In this document: positions 14,919 to 23,533 of the stretch, piece after piece
Position numbering within the stretch: position 1 is the stretch's first letter
Layout: each line of letters begins with the position of its first letter
DNA from: Anaerococcus vaginimassiliensis
Lineage (GTDB): Bacteria; Bacillota; Clostridia; Tissierellales; Peptoniphilaceae
Reading direction: 5' to 3'
DNA: 64,000 nucleotides
Assembly: GCF_900626155.1 (NCBI RefSeq)
Contig: NZ_LR130844.1
Coordinates: 1,054,277 to 1,118,276, forward strand
Translations under genes and position numbers: made by a program
The notes under the pieces: generated by a model
What the model saw: the letters and a program-made list of their open reading frames with translations, nothing else
The model's database searches: none
Told to the model about the DNA's origin: nothing

Positions 14919-16433
14919 ATGAAAAAGAGAAATGTACTCTTAGCACTAGCCTTATCTTGCATAATGTTTACATCATGTGGAAAGGCTGACAACACAACAG
15001 ATGAAAATGCTGACAGTAGTAAACCACTAAAGGTTGCGATGTTTACAGAAATCGACTCCCTAGATCCCTTTAATGCTACAGCAGGAGATACCAAAACTAT
15101 CATGGACCAAGTATTTGATGGTCTATTTGATGTAGATGAGGATGGAAATCTAGTGCCTGACCTTTGCGAATCTTACGAGATAAGTGAAGATGGTCTAACT
15201 TATGATTTTAAATTAAAAGAAGGCGTAAAGTTTCACAATGACAAGGACTTTACTGCAGATGATGTTTATTACACTTATGATACCCTAGCAGGGCTAACAA
15301 GTGGTGAACCTAAGTCAAGCAAATTCGCTCAAATCGAGTCAATGGAAGTAGTATCACCTACAGAAATTAAGATTAAACTAAAGGAAAAATCTAACTCCTT
15401 TATTTTCCTAAATACTCAACCAATCGTCCAAAAAGATTATGCTGACAACCAAACAAAACCAGTTGGTACAGGTCCTTTTGAGTTTGTTTCCTATACTCCA
15501 GGCGAGGGAATGAAACTTAAAAAGTTTGAAAATTATCACAGGAAAGATCACCTAGCAAACTTCGATGATGTAGAAATTATTAGAATTGCTGATAGGCAAA
15601 CTCTAGTAATGGCTCTAAATAACAAGGACGTTGACCTTGCTACAGGTTTAACTAATGATGAGCTTAGTCAAATAGAAGATGATTGTGATATTCACTCTTT
15701 CCCTCAAAACCTAGTTCAAGTTTTAGGTCTTAACAACGCTGTTGCACCTTTTGATGATGTTAGAGTTAGACAAGCTATATCATACGCTATAGATAAAGAC
15801 GAGATTATAAATACAGCTGCAGGTGGAAGAGCAACAAAACTTTACTCAAACTTCTCACCAGCTCTAAAAGAATACTTTAATGATATGGGAGAAAAATATC
15901 CATACGATCCAGAAAAAGCCAAAGAACTTCTAAAAGAAGCAGGTCTTGAAAATGGATTTAGTGTAAAACTAACAGTACCTAGCGATTATAAATATCACAT
16001 GGATACAGCTGAACTTATCCAAGCTCAACTAGGTAAAGTTGGTATTGATGTAACAATCGACCCAATTGAATTTTCAACTTGGTTAAGCAAAGTATACAAA
16101 GATAAAGATTACGAAGCAACAGTATCAGGCTTTGTTGGATATGTTGACCCAATCAGAGTTATAGATAGATATGTATCAACAAATGACAAAAACTTTATAA
16201 ACTACAAGTCAGAAGCCTATGACGCTGCTATAGAAGCTGCTCAAAGTGCAGATACTAAGGAAGATATAGCTAAAAATGTAAAAGATGCCCAAGAATTTAT
16301 GGCAGAAGATGCAGGATCAGTTTTCCTAACAGACCCAGACAATAACCAAGCTATAAATAAGGACCTAGAAGGACTTAAATCCTATCCAGTCCAAAAACTA
16401 AACCTCGAGGATATAAAGAAGAAAAATGACTAA
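14919..16433 (+). CDS. Peptide ABC transporter substrate-binding lipoprotein (SBP family 5)
   Basis: 504-residue extracellular lipoprotein that captures di- or oligopeptides for the transporter encoded downstream. Lipoprotein signal with lipobox FTSC (Cys20). The mature part begins with the family pattern KVAMFTEIDSLDPFNA and contains LCESYEISEDGLTYDFKLKE-type strand motifs and VRQAISYAIDKDEI, typical of OppA/DppA. AGGAGG precedes the ATG. The next gene starts eight bases before its stop. Specific ligand not deducible. Confidence 0.93.
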   Translation: MKKRNVLLALALSCIMFTSCGKADNTTDENADSSKPLKVAMFTEIDSLDPFNATAGDTKTIMDQVFDGLFDVDEDGNLVPDLCESYEISEDGLTYDFKLKEGVKFHNDKDFTADDVYYTYDTLAGLTSGEPKSSKFAQIESMEVVSPTEIKIKLKEKSNSFIFLNTQPIVQKDYADNQTKPVGTGPFEFVSYTPGEGMKLKKFENYHRKDHLANFDDVEIIRIADRQTLVMALNNKDVDLATGLTNDELSQIEDDCDIHSFPQNLVQVLGLNNAVAPFDDVRVRQAISYAIDKDEIINTAAGGRATKLYSNFSPALKEYFNDMGEKYPYDPEKAKELLKEAGLENGFSVKLTVPSDYKYHMDTAELIQAQLGKVGIDVTIDPIEFSTWLSKVYKDKDYEATVSGFVGYVDPIRVIDRYVSTNDKNFINYKSEAYDAAIEAAQSADTKEDIAKNVKDAQEFMAEDAGSVFLTDPDNNQAINKDLEGLKSYPVQKLNLEDIKKKND

Positions 16434-17373
16434 AGCAATAGTAAAAAAACTATTGTCCATTATATTGACCTTGTTTTTTGTATCTGCCTTAATATTTTTT
16501 GTGTTCCAAATAATTCCAGGAAATCCTGCAGAAATTATCTTGGGAACTGAGGCAGACCCAGCCCAAGTCCTAGCTCTTGAAAAAGAGTTAGGTCTTGATA
16601 GGCCAATATTTGAAAGATATATAGAATGGATAATAGGACTTTTTAGGTTAGATATGGGCATGAGTCTTAAATATCAAATGCCTGTAGCAAATCTTTTCTT
16701 AAAAAAGCTACCTGTAACCCTTTATTTGACCTTTTATTCCCTAGTGCTATCCCTACTGATAGCCATACCTCTATCTATTCAGATAACACTAAAATCAGAT
16801 AAGTGGTACTCATCAATAATTACAGCCATAACCCAACTTGGAATTTCGATTCCTTCTTTTTGGTTGGCTTTTTTGCTGATTTATGTATTTGCAGTGAAAT
16901 TAGATATATTTCCAACCTTGTCTTATAATATCATGGCAGGAAGTTTCGGACAGAAATTAAAGAACTTCTTTTTGCCATCCCTTGCCATAGCTATACCAAA
17001 TATAGCAACTATCATAAGATATATGCAAGCGGCAATATTAGATGAGATTAACAAAGATTATGTTAGGACAGCTAGGATGAAGGGTCTTACCCTAAAAGAA
17101 ATCCTATATAAACACGTCCTAAAAAACGCCCTTATTCCAGTAATCACAGTTATAGGAATGAGTCTAACATCAAGTGTTGGAGGTAGTTTGATAGTGGAAA
17201 ATGTATTTTCCCTACCAGGAGTAGGTTCACTAATCGTAGCCTCAATTTCATCTAGGGATTTCCCACTGATTCAATCAGTTGTAGTGGCTGTTGCCTTCTT
17301 GGTAATATTTATAAACTTTGTAATTGATATTCTCTATGGAATAATCGACCCAAGGATTCGAGGTGGCAGATGA
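16426..17373 (+). CDS. dppB: Peptide ABC transporter permease (DppB/OppB type)
   Basis: 315-residue inner-membrane permease with an N-terminal membrane helix (about 9-30), the cytoplasmic/extracytoplasmic segment IPGNPAEIILG typical of the B subunit, and five further helices. The EAA loop for ATPase contact reads around YVRTARMKGLTLKEIL (about 205-222). It overlaps the binding-protein gene by eight bases and the next permease gene by four. Confidence 0.95.
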   Translation: MTKAIVKKLLSIILTLFFVSALIFFVFQIIPGNPAEIILGTEADPAQVLALEKELGLDRPIFERYIEWIIGLFRLDMGMSLKYQMPVANLFLKKLPVTLYLTFYSLVLSLLIAIPLSIQITLKSDKWYSSIITAITQLGISIPSFWLAFLLIYVFAVKLDIFPTLSYNIMAGSFGQKLKNFFLPSLAIAIPNIATIIRYMQAAILDEINKDYVRTARMKGLTLKEILYKHVLKNALIPVITVIGMSLTSSVGGSLIVENVFSLPGVGSLIVASISSRDFPLIQSVVVAVAFLVIFINFVIDILYGIIDPRIRGGR

Positions 17374-18188
17374 TTAAGAATAATAAAATATCTATAAGAA
17401 TCGGTGAAGTAATAATAGCCTTATATTTTATTGTATTTTTGGTGGCCTTATTTTGGACACCTTACGATCCAAACGCCATAGAAAGTGCAAACAAACTTAT
17501 GGCACCAAGTCTCTCTCATCCATTTGGTACTGATAATATGGGAAGAGATATCCTATCAAGACTAATGGAAGGTAGCAAGTATGCTCTTATTTTATCCTTC
17601 GGAACTGTGGGTCTTGCCCTAGTTTTAGGATCAATTATAGGAGGTATAGCGGGATATTTTGGTGGCGTAGTAGATGAAATCTTGATGCGTTTTATAGATT
17701 CACTAATGGCTTTTCCTGGCATACTTTTTGCCATGATGCTTGTTACTGTATTTGGAGCAGGTCTAATAAATACAATTCTTGCTATTGGTATCATGTCAAT
17801 TCCTTATTTTGCAAGAGTTGTAAGAAGTGGTTTCCTTCAAGTCAAGGGAGCACAATTTGTAAAATCTGCCCAAGTCAAGGGAGCAAGGCCATTTTACATT
17901 GCCAAAAATCACATTATTCCAAATATTAAAAACCAACTAATGGTGGCAATCGTCCTATCCATTTCCCAAGCAATCCTTGCAGAAAGTGGTCTGTCTTATC
18001 TAGGTCTTGGTGTTAGACCACCAAACCCATCTTGGGGAAGGATGCTAAAAGAAAGTCAGATTTATTTTAACCAAGCTCCATACTATTTTATATTTACAGG
18101 AGTTTGTCTAAGTCTATTGGTATTAGGATTTACACTTTTTGGTGAGAAGTTTAGAAATGAAAGATTGAAGGAGAAGGCTCAACGATGA
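17370..18188 (+). CDS. dppC: Peptide ABC transporter permease (DppC/OppC type)
   Basis: 272-residue partner permease. Typical features: N-terminal helix, the LMAPSLSHPFGTDNMGRDIL segment specific to the C subunit, five more membrane helices, and an EAA-like loop (FVKSAQVKGARPFYIAKNHI). It overlaps both neighbours by four bases, showing tight translational coupling. Confidence 0.95.
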   Translation: MIKNNKISIRIGEVIIALYFIVFLVALFWTPYDPNAIESANKLMAPSLSHPFGTDNMGRDILSRLMEGSKYALILSFGTVGLALVLGSIIGGIAGYFGGVVDEILMRFIDSLMAFPGILFAMMLVTVFGAGLINTILAIGIMSIPYFARVVRSGFLQVKGAQFVKSAQVKGARPFYIAKNHIIPNIKNQLMVAIVLSISQAILAESGLSYLGLGVRPPNPSWGRMLKESQIYFNQAPYYFIFTGVCLSLLVLGFTLFGEKFRNERLKEKAQR

Positions 18189-19147
18189 AATTATTAGAAG
18201 TAGATGATTTGACAGTAGCCTTTCCTACTGCCAATGGTGATAAGAATGCAGTAAATCATATATCTTTTGACCTGGAGGAGCATGATTTTATAGGTCTTGT
18301 TGGAGAAAGTGGTTGTGGAAAGACAGTTGCAACCCAAACAATCTTAGGGATCCAGTCAAAAGATGCCATAATTAAGTCAGGATCAGTCAAGCTTAGGGGG
18401 ATAGAAGTCTTAGGTTTAGATGATAAAGAGTGGTCAAAATATAGGTCAAGAAATATAGCCACAGTTTTTCAAGAACCAGCATCTGCCCTAAATCCTTTGA
18501 TGAAAGTAGGAAAACAAATAGAAGAAGTCCTTGAAATCCACTACGATTTTGACAAAGACAAAAGAAAAAATCTAGTCCTAGACACAATGGAAAAGTGCGG
18601 ACTAAAAAATGTAGAAAGCCTATATAACAAATATCCTCATGAGCTATCCGGAGGTATGCAACAAAGAATAGTAATCTGTATGAGTCTTATAGCAAATCCA
18701 AATGTTCTAATAGCAGATGAGCCAACTACAGCCCTAGATGCCAAGGTACAAGCTCAAATAATCGACTTATTTAAAGATATTAGCCAAATCTATAAGGGAG
18801 CTATAGTATTTATATCTCATGACCTTAACTTGATAGAAAGAATTTCAAAAAAAGTTATGATAATGTATGCAGGTAGACTCGTAGAAAAAGGCCCTACAGA
18901 AGAAATAATAAATGATCCTCTTCATCCTTACACCAAGGCACTTCTAAAAGCTGTTCCAAACTTTAGAAAAAGAGGAGAAAAGCTATATAATATAAAAGGC
19001 CATGTACCAGATCTTAAAAATAGGCCAAATGAAGGATGTCCTTTTGCCGATAGGTGCGATTTTGTAATGGATAAGTGTCTTAAAACTTATCCAGAAAAAT
19101 ATGTTAAGGCAAATCATTCGGTAAACTGCCACTTGTTTGGAGACTAA
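18185..19147 (+). CDS. dppD: Peptide ABC transporter ATP-binding protein (DppD/OppD type)
   Basis: 320-residue cytosolic ATPase. Walker A GESGCGKT (about 39-46), signature LSGGMQQR, Walker B VLIADEPTTALD, and the C-terminal oligopeptide/dipeptide (HPY) region. That tail holds CPFADRC, C and C (four Cys, about residues 282-316), the cluster seen in DppD-type ATPases that bind an iron-sulphur cluster in some species (family knowledge). The partner encoded next lacks this tail. Confidence 0.94.
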   Translation: MKLLEVDDLTVAFPTANGDKNAVNHISFDLEEHDFIGLVGESGCGKTVATQTILGIQSKDAIIKSGSVKLRGIEVLGLDDKEWSKYRSRNIATVFQEPASALNPLMKVGKQIEEVLEIHYDFDKDKRKNLVLDTMEKCGLKNVESLYNKYPHELSGGMQQRIVICMSLIANPNVLIADEPTTALDAKVQAQIIDLFKDISQIYKGAIVFISHDLNLIERISKKVMIMYAGRLVEKGPTEEIINDPLHPYTKALLKAVPNFRKRGEKLYNIKGHVPDLKNRPNEGCPFADRCDFVMDKCLKTYPEKYVKANHSVNCHLFGD

Positions 19148-19148
19148 G

Positions 19149-19925
19149 ATGGAAGATATACTTAGAATAGAAAATATAAAAAAAATCTACAAAGATTCAG
19201 CCATACTCTTTAGAAAAAAAGACAATGTAGCCTTGGATGATGTGTCGCTAACAGTAAAAAAGGGTGAGATATTTGGTCTAGTAGGAGAAAGTGGATCAGG
19301 AAAGACGACTCTTTCTAATATTATCCTAAGACTGGTAAAAGAAACTAGCGGTAAAATTTACTTTAAGGATAAGGATATAACAGAGTTTAGCAAAGAAGAG
19401 CTAAAAGAATACAGGAAAAATCTTCAAGTAGTTTTTCAAAATCCTTACCAAGCTCTAAATCCCAAAAAGACCATTGGTTTTTCAATGAGAGAAATCTTAG
19501 AAATCCATGATATTGGAAGTGAAGAAGAAAGAAATGAAAAACTCTATGAAATCTTAGGAGAAATCGAGATGGAAAGAGATGTGCTTAATTATTATCCGGG
19601 AAGTTTATCTGGTGGACAAAAGCAAAGAATAGCTATAGCAAGCGCTCTTCTCATAAACCCTGAGTTTCTAATAATAGATGAGGGAGTAAGTGCATTAGAT
19701 GTTAGTATCCAAGCTCAAATCCTAAATCTAATCAAAGAACTTCAAGAAATCCACCACTTTACAACATTTTTCATATCTCACGACCTAAATGTAATCGCCT
19801 ATCTTTGTGATAGGATCGGGGTTTTGTATAATGGAAAACTAGTAGATTTGTTCAAGACAGAAGATATAGCAAGTGATGATAGAAGCGAATATACCAAAGA
19901 ACTTTTCAAATCAATAAGAATATAA
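19149..19925 (+). CDS. dppF: Peptide ABC transporter ATP-binding protein (DppF/OppF type)
   Basis: 258-residue second ATPase of the heterodimer. Walker A GESGSGKT, Q-loop VFQNPYQALNP, signature LSGGQKQR, Walker B FLIIDEGVSALD. The ATG at 19149 sits six bases after GGAG, overlapping the previous stop region; an upstream TTG is possible but unlikely. At 258 residues it ends soon after the ATPase core and lacks the C-terminal oligo_HPY extension common in DppF (often about 320 residues), a minor oddity. In this position Walker B has G (DEG) where P is usual (DEP). Confidence 0.93.
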   Translation: MEDILRIENIKKIYKDSAILFRKKDNVALDDVSLTVKKGEIFGLVGESGSGKTTLSNIILRLVKETSGKIYFKDKDITEFSKEELKEYRKNLQVVFQNPYQALNPKKTIGFSMREILEIHDIGSEEERNEKLYEILGEIEMERDVLNYYPGSLSGGQKQRIAIASALLINPEFLIIDEGVSALDVSIQAQILNLIKELQEIHHFTTFFISHDLNVIAYLCDRIGVLYNGKLVDLFKTEDIASDDRSEYTKELFKSIRI

Positions 19926-19929
19926 AAAT

Positions 19930-19971
19930 AATGAGGTCTATAGAATTAATTTTCTATGAGGCCTCATTTTT
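19930..19971. terminator. Bidirectional terminator between dppF and trpP
   Basis: AATGAGGTCTATAG (19930-19943) pairs with CTATGAGGCCTCATT (19954-19968) with one bulge; T-rich on the plus side and A-rich on the other, so it can end both converging transcripts. Confidence 0.82.
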
Positions 19972-19975
19972 CTCT

Positions 19976-20470
19976 TCAAATATATTTTTCTATTTTTTTA
20001 TATACATTCATAAGAACTATTCCAAATATTGAATTGACAATGATAGCTATAAGAACGACTGACAATGATGGGAGAAATAGTGCCATCTGATCAGTTATAA
20101 ATAGGGCTAGGATTAAAAATACAAGACCACTAACCAAAGTACCTAGGGCAAAAAGAATGATTATCTTAGGTGTAGTAAGATTTTTCCCCAAAGCCTTTAA
20201 TAAATAATAGCAAAATAAAGTCGTAATAATTTTCTCAACCATATTTGGAATTTGTCCTCCAGGAAAGCTTGTAGTTAGAGCACTCATTACACCTCCACAA
20301 AGACCAACAAGGATTGCCTCTTTGATATCATCTGTAATAATAAGACACATAAACATCATAGATAAGAGAAAATCAGGTTTTACTCCGCCAAAGATTGGGG
20401 GAACCAAAAAGTGCATTACAAGGCCAAGTGCCATAAAAATTGCTGAGATAGTTATGTTTTTAGTTTTCAT
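19976..20470 (-). CDS. trpP: Tryptophan transporter TrpP
   Basis: 164-residue membrane protein of the TrpP (YhaG) family with about five to six hydrophobic segments, starting KTKNITISAIFMALGLVMHF and containing GGVKPDFLLSMMF and SFPGGQIPNM. Family members import tryptophan (family knowledge). The ATG at 20470 follows AAGGAGG; a longer in-frame reading runs back into the T-box terminator and is discarded. The T-box leader with a tryptophan specifier independently supports the substrate. Confidence 0.9.
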   Translation of the reverse strand: MKTKNITISAIFMALGLVMHFLVPPIFGGVKPDFLLSMMFMCLIITDDIKEAILVGLCGGVMSALTTSFPGGQIPNMVEKIITTLFCYYLLKALGKNLTTPKIIILFALGTLVSGLVFLILALFITDQMALFLPSLSVVLIAIIVNSIFGIVLMNVYKKIEKYI

Positions 20471-20484
20471 AAAATCCTCCTTTT

Positions 20485-20740
20485 CTAAAAACAAAAAAGA
20501 CCCGCTCCATATAAGGAGCGAGCCTAAGCCCACGGTGCCATCCATCTTGTCGTAAAGACATCTTTAGATACATACATATCCTATCCCTGTAAGGTGGGAA
20601 GACCCGCAGGCTACTTTTAATTCACCTTTGATCTAATAGATCCATTCACAAATTATCCGCCGAAAATTTGCATCAACCATTTTCTTTCTGTAGACTAAAT
20701 AATTTGCTACTACTTCTATTTGCGACTATATTAGTATAAA
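20485..20740 (-). promoter_or_regulatory. Tryptophan T-box riboswitch upstream of trpP
   Basis: On the minus strand, after the promoter, the leader has a Stem I-like region with AGTA on the 5' side, GGTTGATG near the apex and GAA-TGG-A on the 3' side. The specifier TGG (Trp) is the complement of 20642-20644. Next comes the T-box core TGGCACCGTG (complement of 20531-20540), close to the consensus TGGNACCGCG. A strong terminator (complement of 20490-20524, 10-bp stem with six T) precedes the trpP ribosome-binding site. Uncharged tRNA-Trp should favour the antiterminator and switch trpP on. Confidence 0.9.
20490..20524 (-). terminator. T-box-controlled terminator ahead of trpP
   Basis: GGCTCGCTCC and GGAGCGGGTC pair with two G-U pairs around TTATAT, followed by CTTTTTT on the minus strand. 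The 5' arm is adjacent to the T-box core, allowing the alternative antiterminator. Confidence 0.88.
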
Positions 20741-20767
20741 TATAAAACTTTTTTAGTATTTTGTCAA
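20740..20767 (-). promoter_or_regulatory. Sigma-A promoter of the trpP leader
   Basis: TTGACA (complement of 20762-20767), 17-base spacer, TATATT on the minus strand. Transcription from here yields the full T-box leader. Confidence 0.7.
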
Positions 20768-20781
20768 GTTTTATTTTGCCA

Positions 20782-22095
20782 TTAGAATAGTGGCAATAGG
20801 TATCTTATGATAAATACGATAGCAAGGCCATATACAACTGGAGAAACTTCCTTGCCCTTACCAGTAAATAGTTTGATAACTGCATAAGAAATCATTCCGA
20901 ATGAGATACCTTCAGCTATAGAATATGTTAGTGGCATCATTAGAATAGTCATAAATGCAGGAAAAGCTTCTGATATATCTGTAAAATCAATTTCCGCAAC
21001 GGTTGTTATCATAAATAAACCTACTGTGACAAGAGCAGCTGCTGTTGCTGGTGCTGGAATTATTGAAAATATTGGGAAGAAAAATGCTGCAATCACAAAG
21101 CATGCTGCTGTTGAAAGTGCAGTAAGACCTGTTCTTCCACCTTCGGCAACTCCAGAAGATGATTCAACAAAGGTTGTAATTGTACTAGTTCCAAGTATAG
21201 CTCCAAAGGTTGTACCTACTGCATCTGACAAAAGAGCCTTGCTTGCTTCTGGAAGATTTCCATCTTCATCAAGCATATTTGCTTTAGTAGCAACACCAGT
21301 TAGAGTTCCTAATGTATCAAATAAATCTACAAACAAGAATGAGAACAAAACTGAAAACATTTCAAGTGAGAATATATTTGAAAAATCAAGTTTAAAAAAC
21401 ACTGGTTTAATAGATGGTGGTAGGGAAACAACGTGAGAATCAGGGAAATGTGTAACACCCAAGATTAGGGAAAGAACAGTTGAAACTAATATTCCCCACA
21501 ACAAGGCTCCCTTAACGTTTCTAGCTGTTAGAACAACCATTATAATAAGTGCAAAAAAGAATATGAAACCATTAGCATTGGTTAGCTCACCTAAGGATAG
21601 GGAAATATCGCCAGGAGTGATTATTCCTGTATTTAATAGTCCGATTTCTGCTATGAAAAGTCCAATACCAACTGAAACTGCTTTTTTCAAATTGACTGGG
21701 ATAGAATTAAATATTGCTTCCCTAACGCCAAAAAAGGATAAAAGTAAGAATAAAATACCTTCTAAAAATACTGCAGTAAGTGCGAATTGCCAAGATTTAC
21801 CCATTTGCATAACGACTGTATATGTGAAAAATGCATTAAGCCCCATACCAGCTGATAGACCAAATGGAAGATTGGCATAAAATGCCATAAGTAGCATAGC
21901 GATAACACTTGCAAGTATTGTTCCTGTAAATACAGCTCCGTAATCCATGCCTGCTTCTGATAGGATTTGAGGATTGACTGCTAGAATATATGACATAGTC
22001 ATAAAGGTTGTAATACCTGCCATTATCTCTGTTTTAACATCTGTACCATGCTTTTTTAATTTAAAAGCTTTTTCGAAAAACGAATTTTCTGCCAT
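20782..22095 (-). CDS. Guanine/hypoxanthine permease, AzgA/PbuG type (NCS2)
   Basis: 437-residue membrane protein with 12-14 hydrophobic segments. The start (KTEIMAGITTFMTMSYILAVNP) and the motif GLNAFFTYTVV identify the AzgA-like branch of the nucleobase-cation symporter-2 family, whose members import guanine, hypoxanthine or adenine. GGGAGG precedes the ATG. A purine riboswitch, common before pbuG, is not visible: the leader between a TATAAT near 22126 and the gene is too short. Together with xpt it provides purine salvage. Confidence 0.93.
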   Translation of the reverse strand: MAENSFFEKAFKLKKHGTDVKTEIMAGITTFMTMSYILAVNPQILSEAGMDYGAVFTGTILASVIAMLLMAFYANLPFGLSAGMGLNAFFTYTVVMQMGKSWQFALTAVFLEGILFLLLSFFGVREAIFNSIPVNLKKAVSVGIGLFIAEIGLLNTGIITPGDISLSLGELTNANGFIFFFALIIMVVLTARNVKGALLWGILVSTVLSLILGVTHFPDSHVVSLPPSIKPVFFKLDFSNIFSLEMFSVLFSFLFVDLFDTLGTLTGVATKANMLDEDGNLPEASKALLSDAVGTTFGAILGTSTITTFVESSSGVAEGGRTGLTALSTAACFVIAAFFFPIFSIIPAPATAAALVTVGLFMITTVAEIDFTDISEAFPAFMTILMMPLTYSIAEGISFGMISYAVIKLFTGKGKEVSPVVYGLAIVFIIRYLLPLF

Positions 22096-22279
22096 TTTTT
22101 CCTCCCTTTTTTATGATACATTTTCATTATATACTAAAACTACCTAAAAGCTAGATAGAAAGATATAGATTTATAATAATAAAGTTATTTGCATATAAGA
22201 AAATCATTAGCCTCTAAACTTATATTTTTAGGCTTTTAATTTATTGAAATCTACATTATAATAGAGTAAGGAGGAAGTT

Positions 22280-23524
22280 TTGACGAGTAAAAATATCATA
22301 CAACTAATTCTGATTATAATGGGAGTATTGTGTTCTGCATTTTTCTCATCATCAGAAACAGCTTTGACTAGTATAAATACCTTCAAGGTAAGACAAATGG
22401 AAAAAAACGGGGTGAAAAACTCCCACATTCTTAAAAAACTTGTTGGAAATATCAACAAGGTTCTAACGACAATTCTAATTGGAAATAACATAGTAAACAT
22501 TGTAACTACAACTATTGCGACTATTTTCTTTACTGATGTATTCGGTCCAAAGGGAGCAGTTATCTCTCCTATTGTACTTACAATCGTAGTTTTAATCTTT
22601 GGTGAAGTTACTCCTAAAAATATAGCGACAGCTAGCAGTGAGAGTCTGGCTCTTAAAGTTAGTAAACCGATAAGGTTTTTCAATGTTATTTTTACACCAC
22701 TTTCTTATGTCTTGGGACTTATTACAGGTGCTATTTCTAAACTTTTCATAAATGAAAATGTTGATAATGACTTGGTTACAGAAGAAGATCTAAAAACTAT
22801 AGTAGACGTATCTGAAGAGCAGGGAGTTATAAATAACGAAGAAAGCGAAATGATTAACAATGTTTTCGAGTTTGGAAACTCCGATGTATCTGACATAATG
22901 ACAGCAAGAACAAATATGGAGGCCATAGCTTGCGATATGCCAAAAGATGAGTTAAAAGATTTCCTAAAGAAATCCAACCACTCAAGAATTCCGGTATATG
23001 GAAAAAATATCGACAATATATTAGGGATCCTTCATATGAAAGATTTGGTTAGCCATATGGTAGAAGATAGGGAATTAAAGCTTGTAGATGTGATTAGGCC
23101 TGCCTTTTATGTTTATGATAATATGCATATATTTGACTTGTTTACTACTATGAGATCAGAAAATCTCTCCCTTGCTATTGTTATAGACGAGTATGGTGGA
23201 ACGAGTGGTCTTGTGACTATTGAAGATATTGTTGAAGAGCTCGTAGGAGAAATCGACGATGAGTATGACTCAGCCTATGAGACTATCTATAAGATTAATG
23301 ATAAGGAATATTTGGTAAATCCTTCGATTCACTTAAATGACTTTAATGATTATTTTGATACTGACCTAGAGGAGATTAAAAACGATTCAATTGGTGGTTT
23401 TGTCATAGATAAGCTTTCAAGAATCCCAAAACAGGGTGATAGTATAACAGTTTCTAATATAAATATTTCTGTTCTACAAGTTGACAGGTACAAAATAGAG
23501 ATGCTCAAAGTAAATTTCATATAA
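22280..23524 (+). CDS. CNNM/CorC (HlyC) family membrane protein with CBS domains
   Basis: 414 residues: DUF21/CNNM transmembrane region (about 1-185, four helices, starting SETALTSINTFKVRQ), a CBS pair (about 200-320, DIMTARTNMEAI and IPVYGKNIDNILGILHMKDL), and a C-terminal CorC_HlyC domain (about 335-414). Members take part in magnesium efflux or tolerance. The start is TTG at 22280, with AAGGAGG at ideal distance; no ATG lies near. It is followed after nine bases by the CBS-type pyrophosphatase gene, with its own ribosome-binding site; both products use CBS domains, which sense adenine nucleotides. Confidence 0.92.
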   Translation: MTSKNIIQLILIIMGVLCSAFFSSSETALTSINTFKVRQMEKNGVKNSHILKKLVGNINKVLTTILIGNNIVNIVTTTIATIFFTDVFGPKGAVISPIVLTIVVLIFGEVTPKNIATASSESLALKVSKPIRFFNVIFTPLSYVLGLITGAISKLFINENVDNDLVTEEDLKTIVDVSEEQGVINNEESEMINNVFEFGNSDVSDIMTARTNMEAIACDMPKDELKDFLKKSNHSRIPVYGKNIDNILGILHMKDLVSHMVEDRELKLVDVIRPAFYVYDNMHIFDLFTTMRSENLSLAIVIDEYGGTSGLVTIEDIVEELVGEIDDEYDSAYETIYKINDKEYLVNPSIHLNDFNDYFDTDLEEIKNDSIGGFVIDKLSRIPKQGDSITVSNINISVLQVDRYKIEMLKVNFI

Positions 23525-23533
23525 GGAGGAAAT

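Noticed and set aside
20471-20545. 25-residue N-terminal extension of trpP
   Set aside because: The extended frame runs through the T-box terminator, and the ATG at 20470 has a perfect ribosome-binding site.
22208-22240. Weak hairpin (AGCCT/AGGCT) upstream of the CNNM gene as a terminator
   Set aside because: The stem is short with a long loop, and no gene runs into it from the left on the plus strand.
22096-22279. Possible purine riboswitch before the AzgA-type permease
   Set aside because: The leader after the best -10 box is only about 30 bases and shows no aptamer-like pairing.
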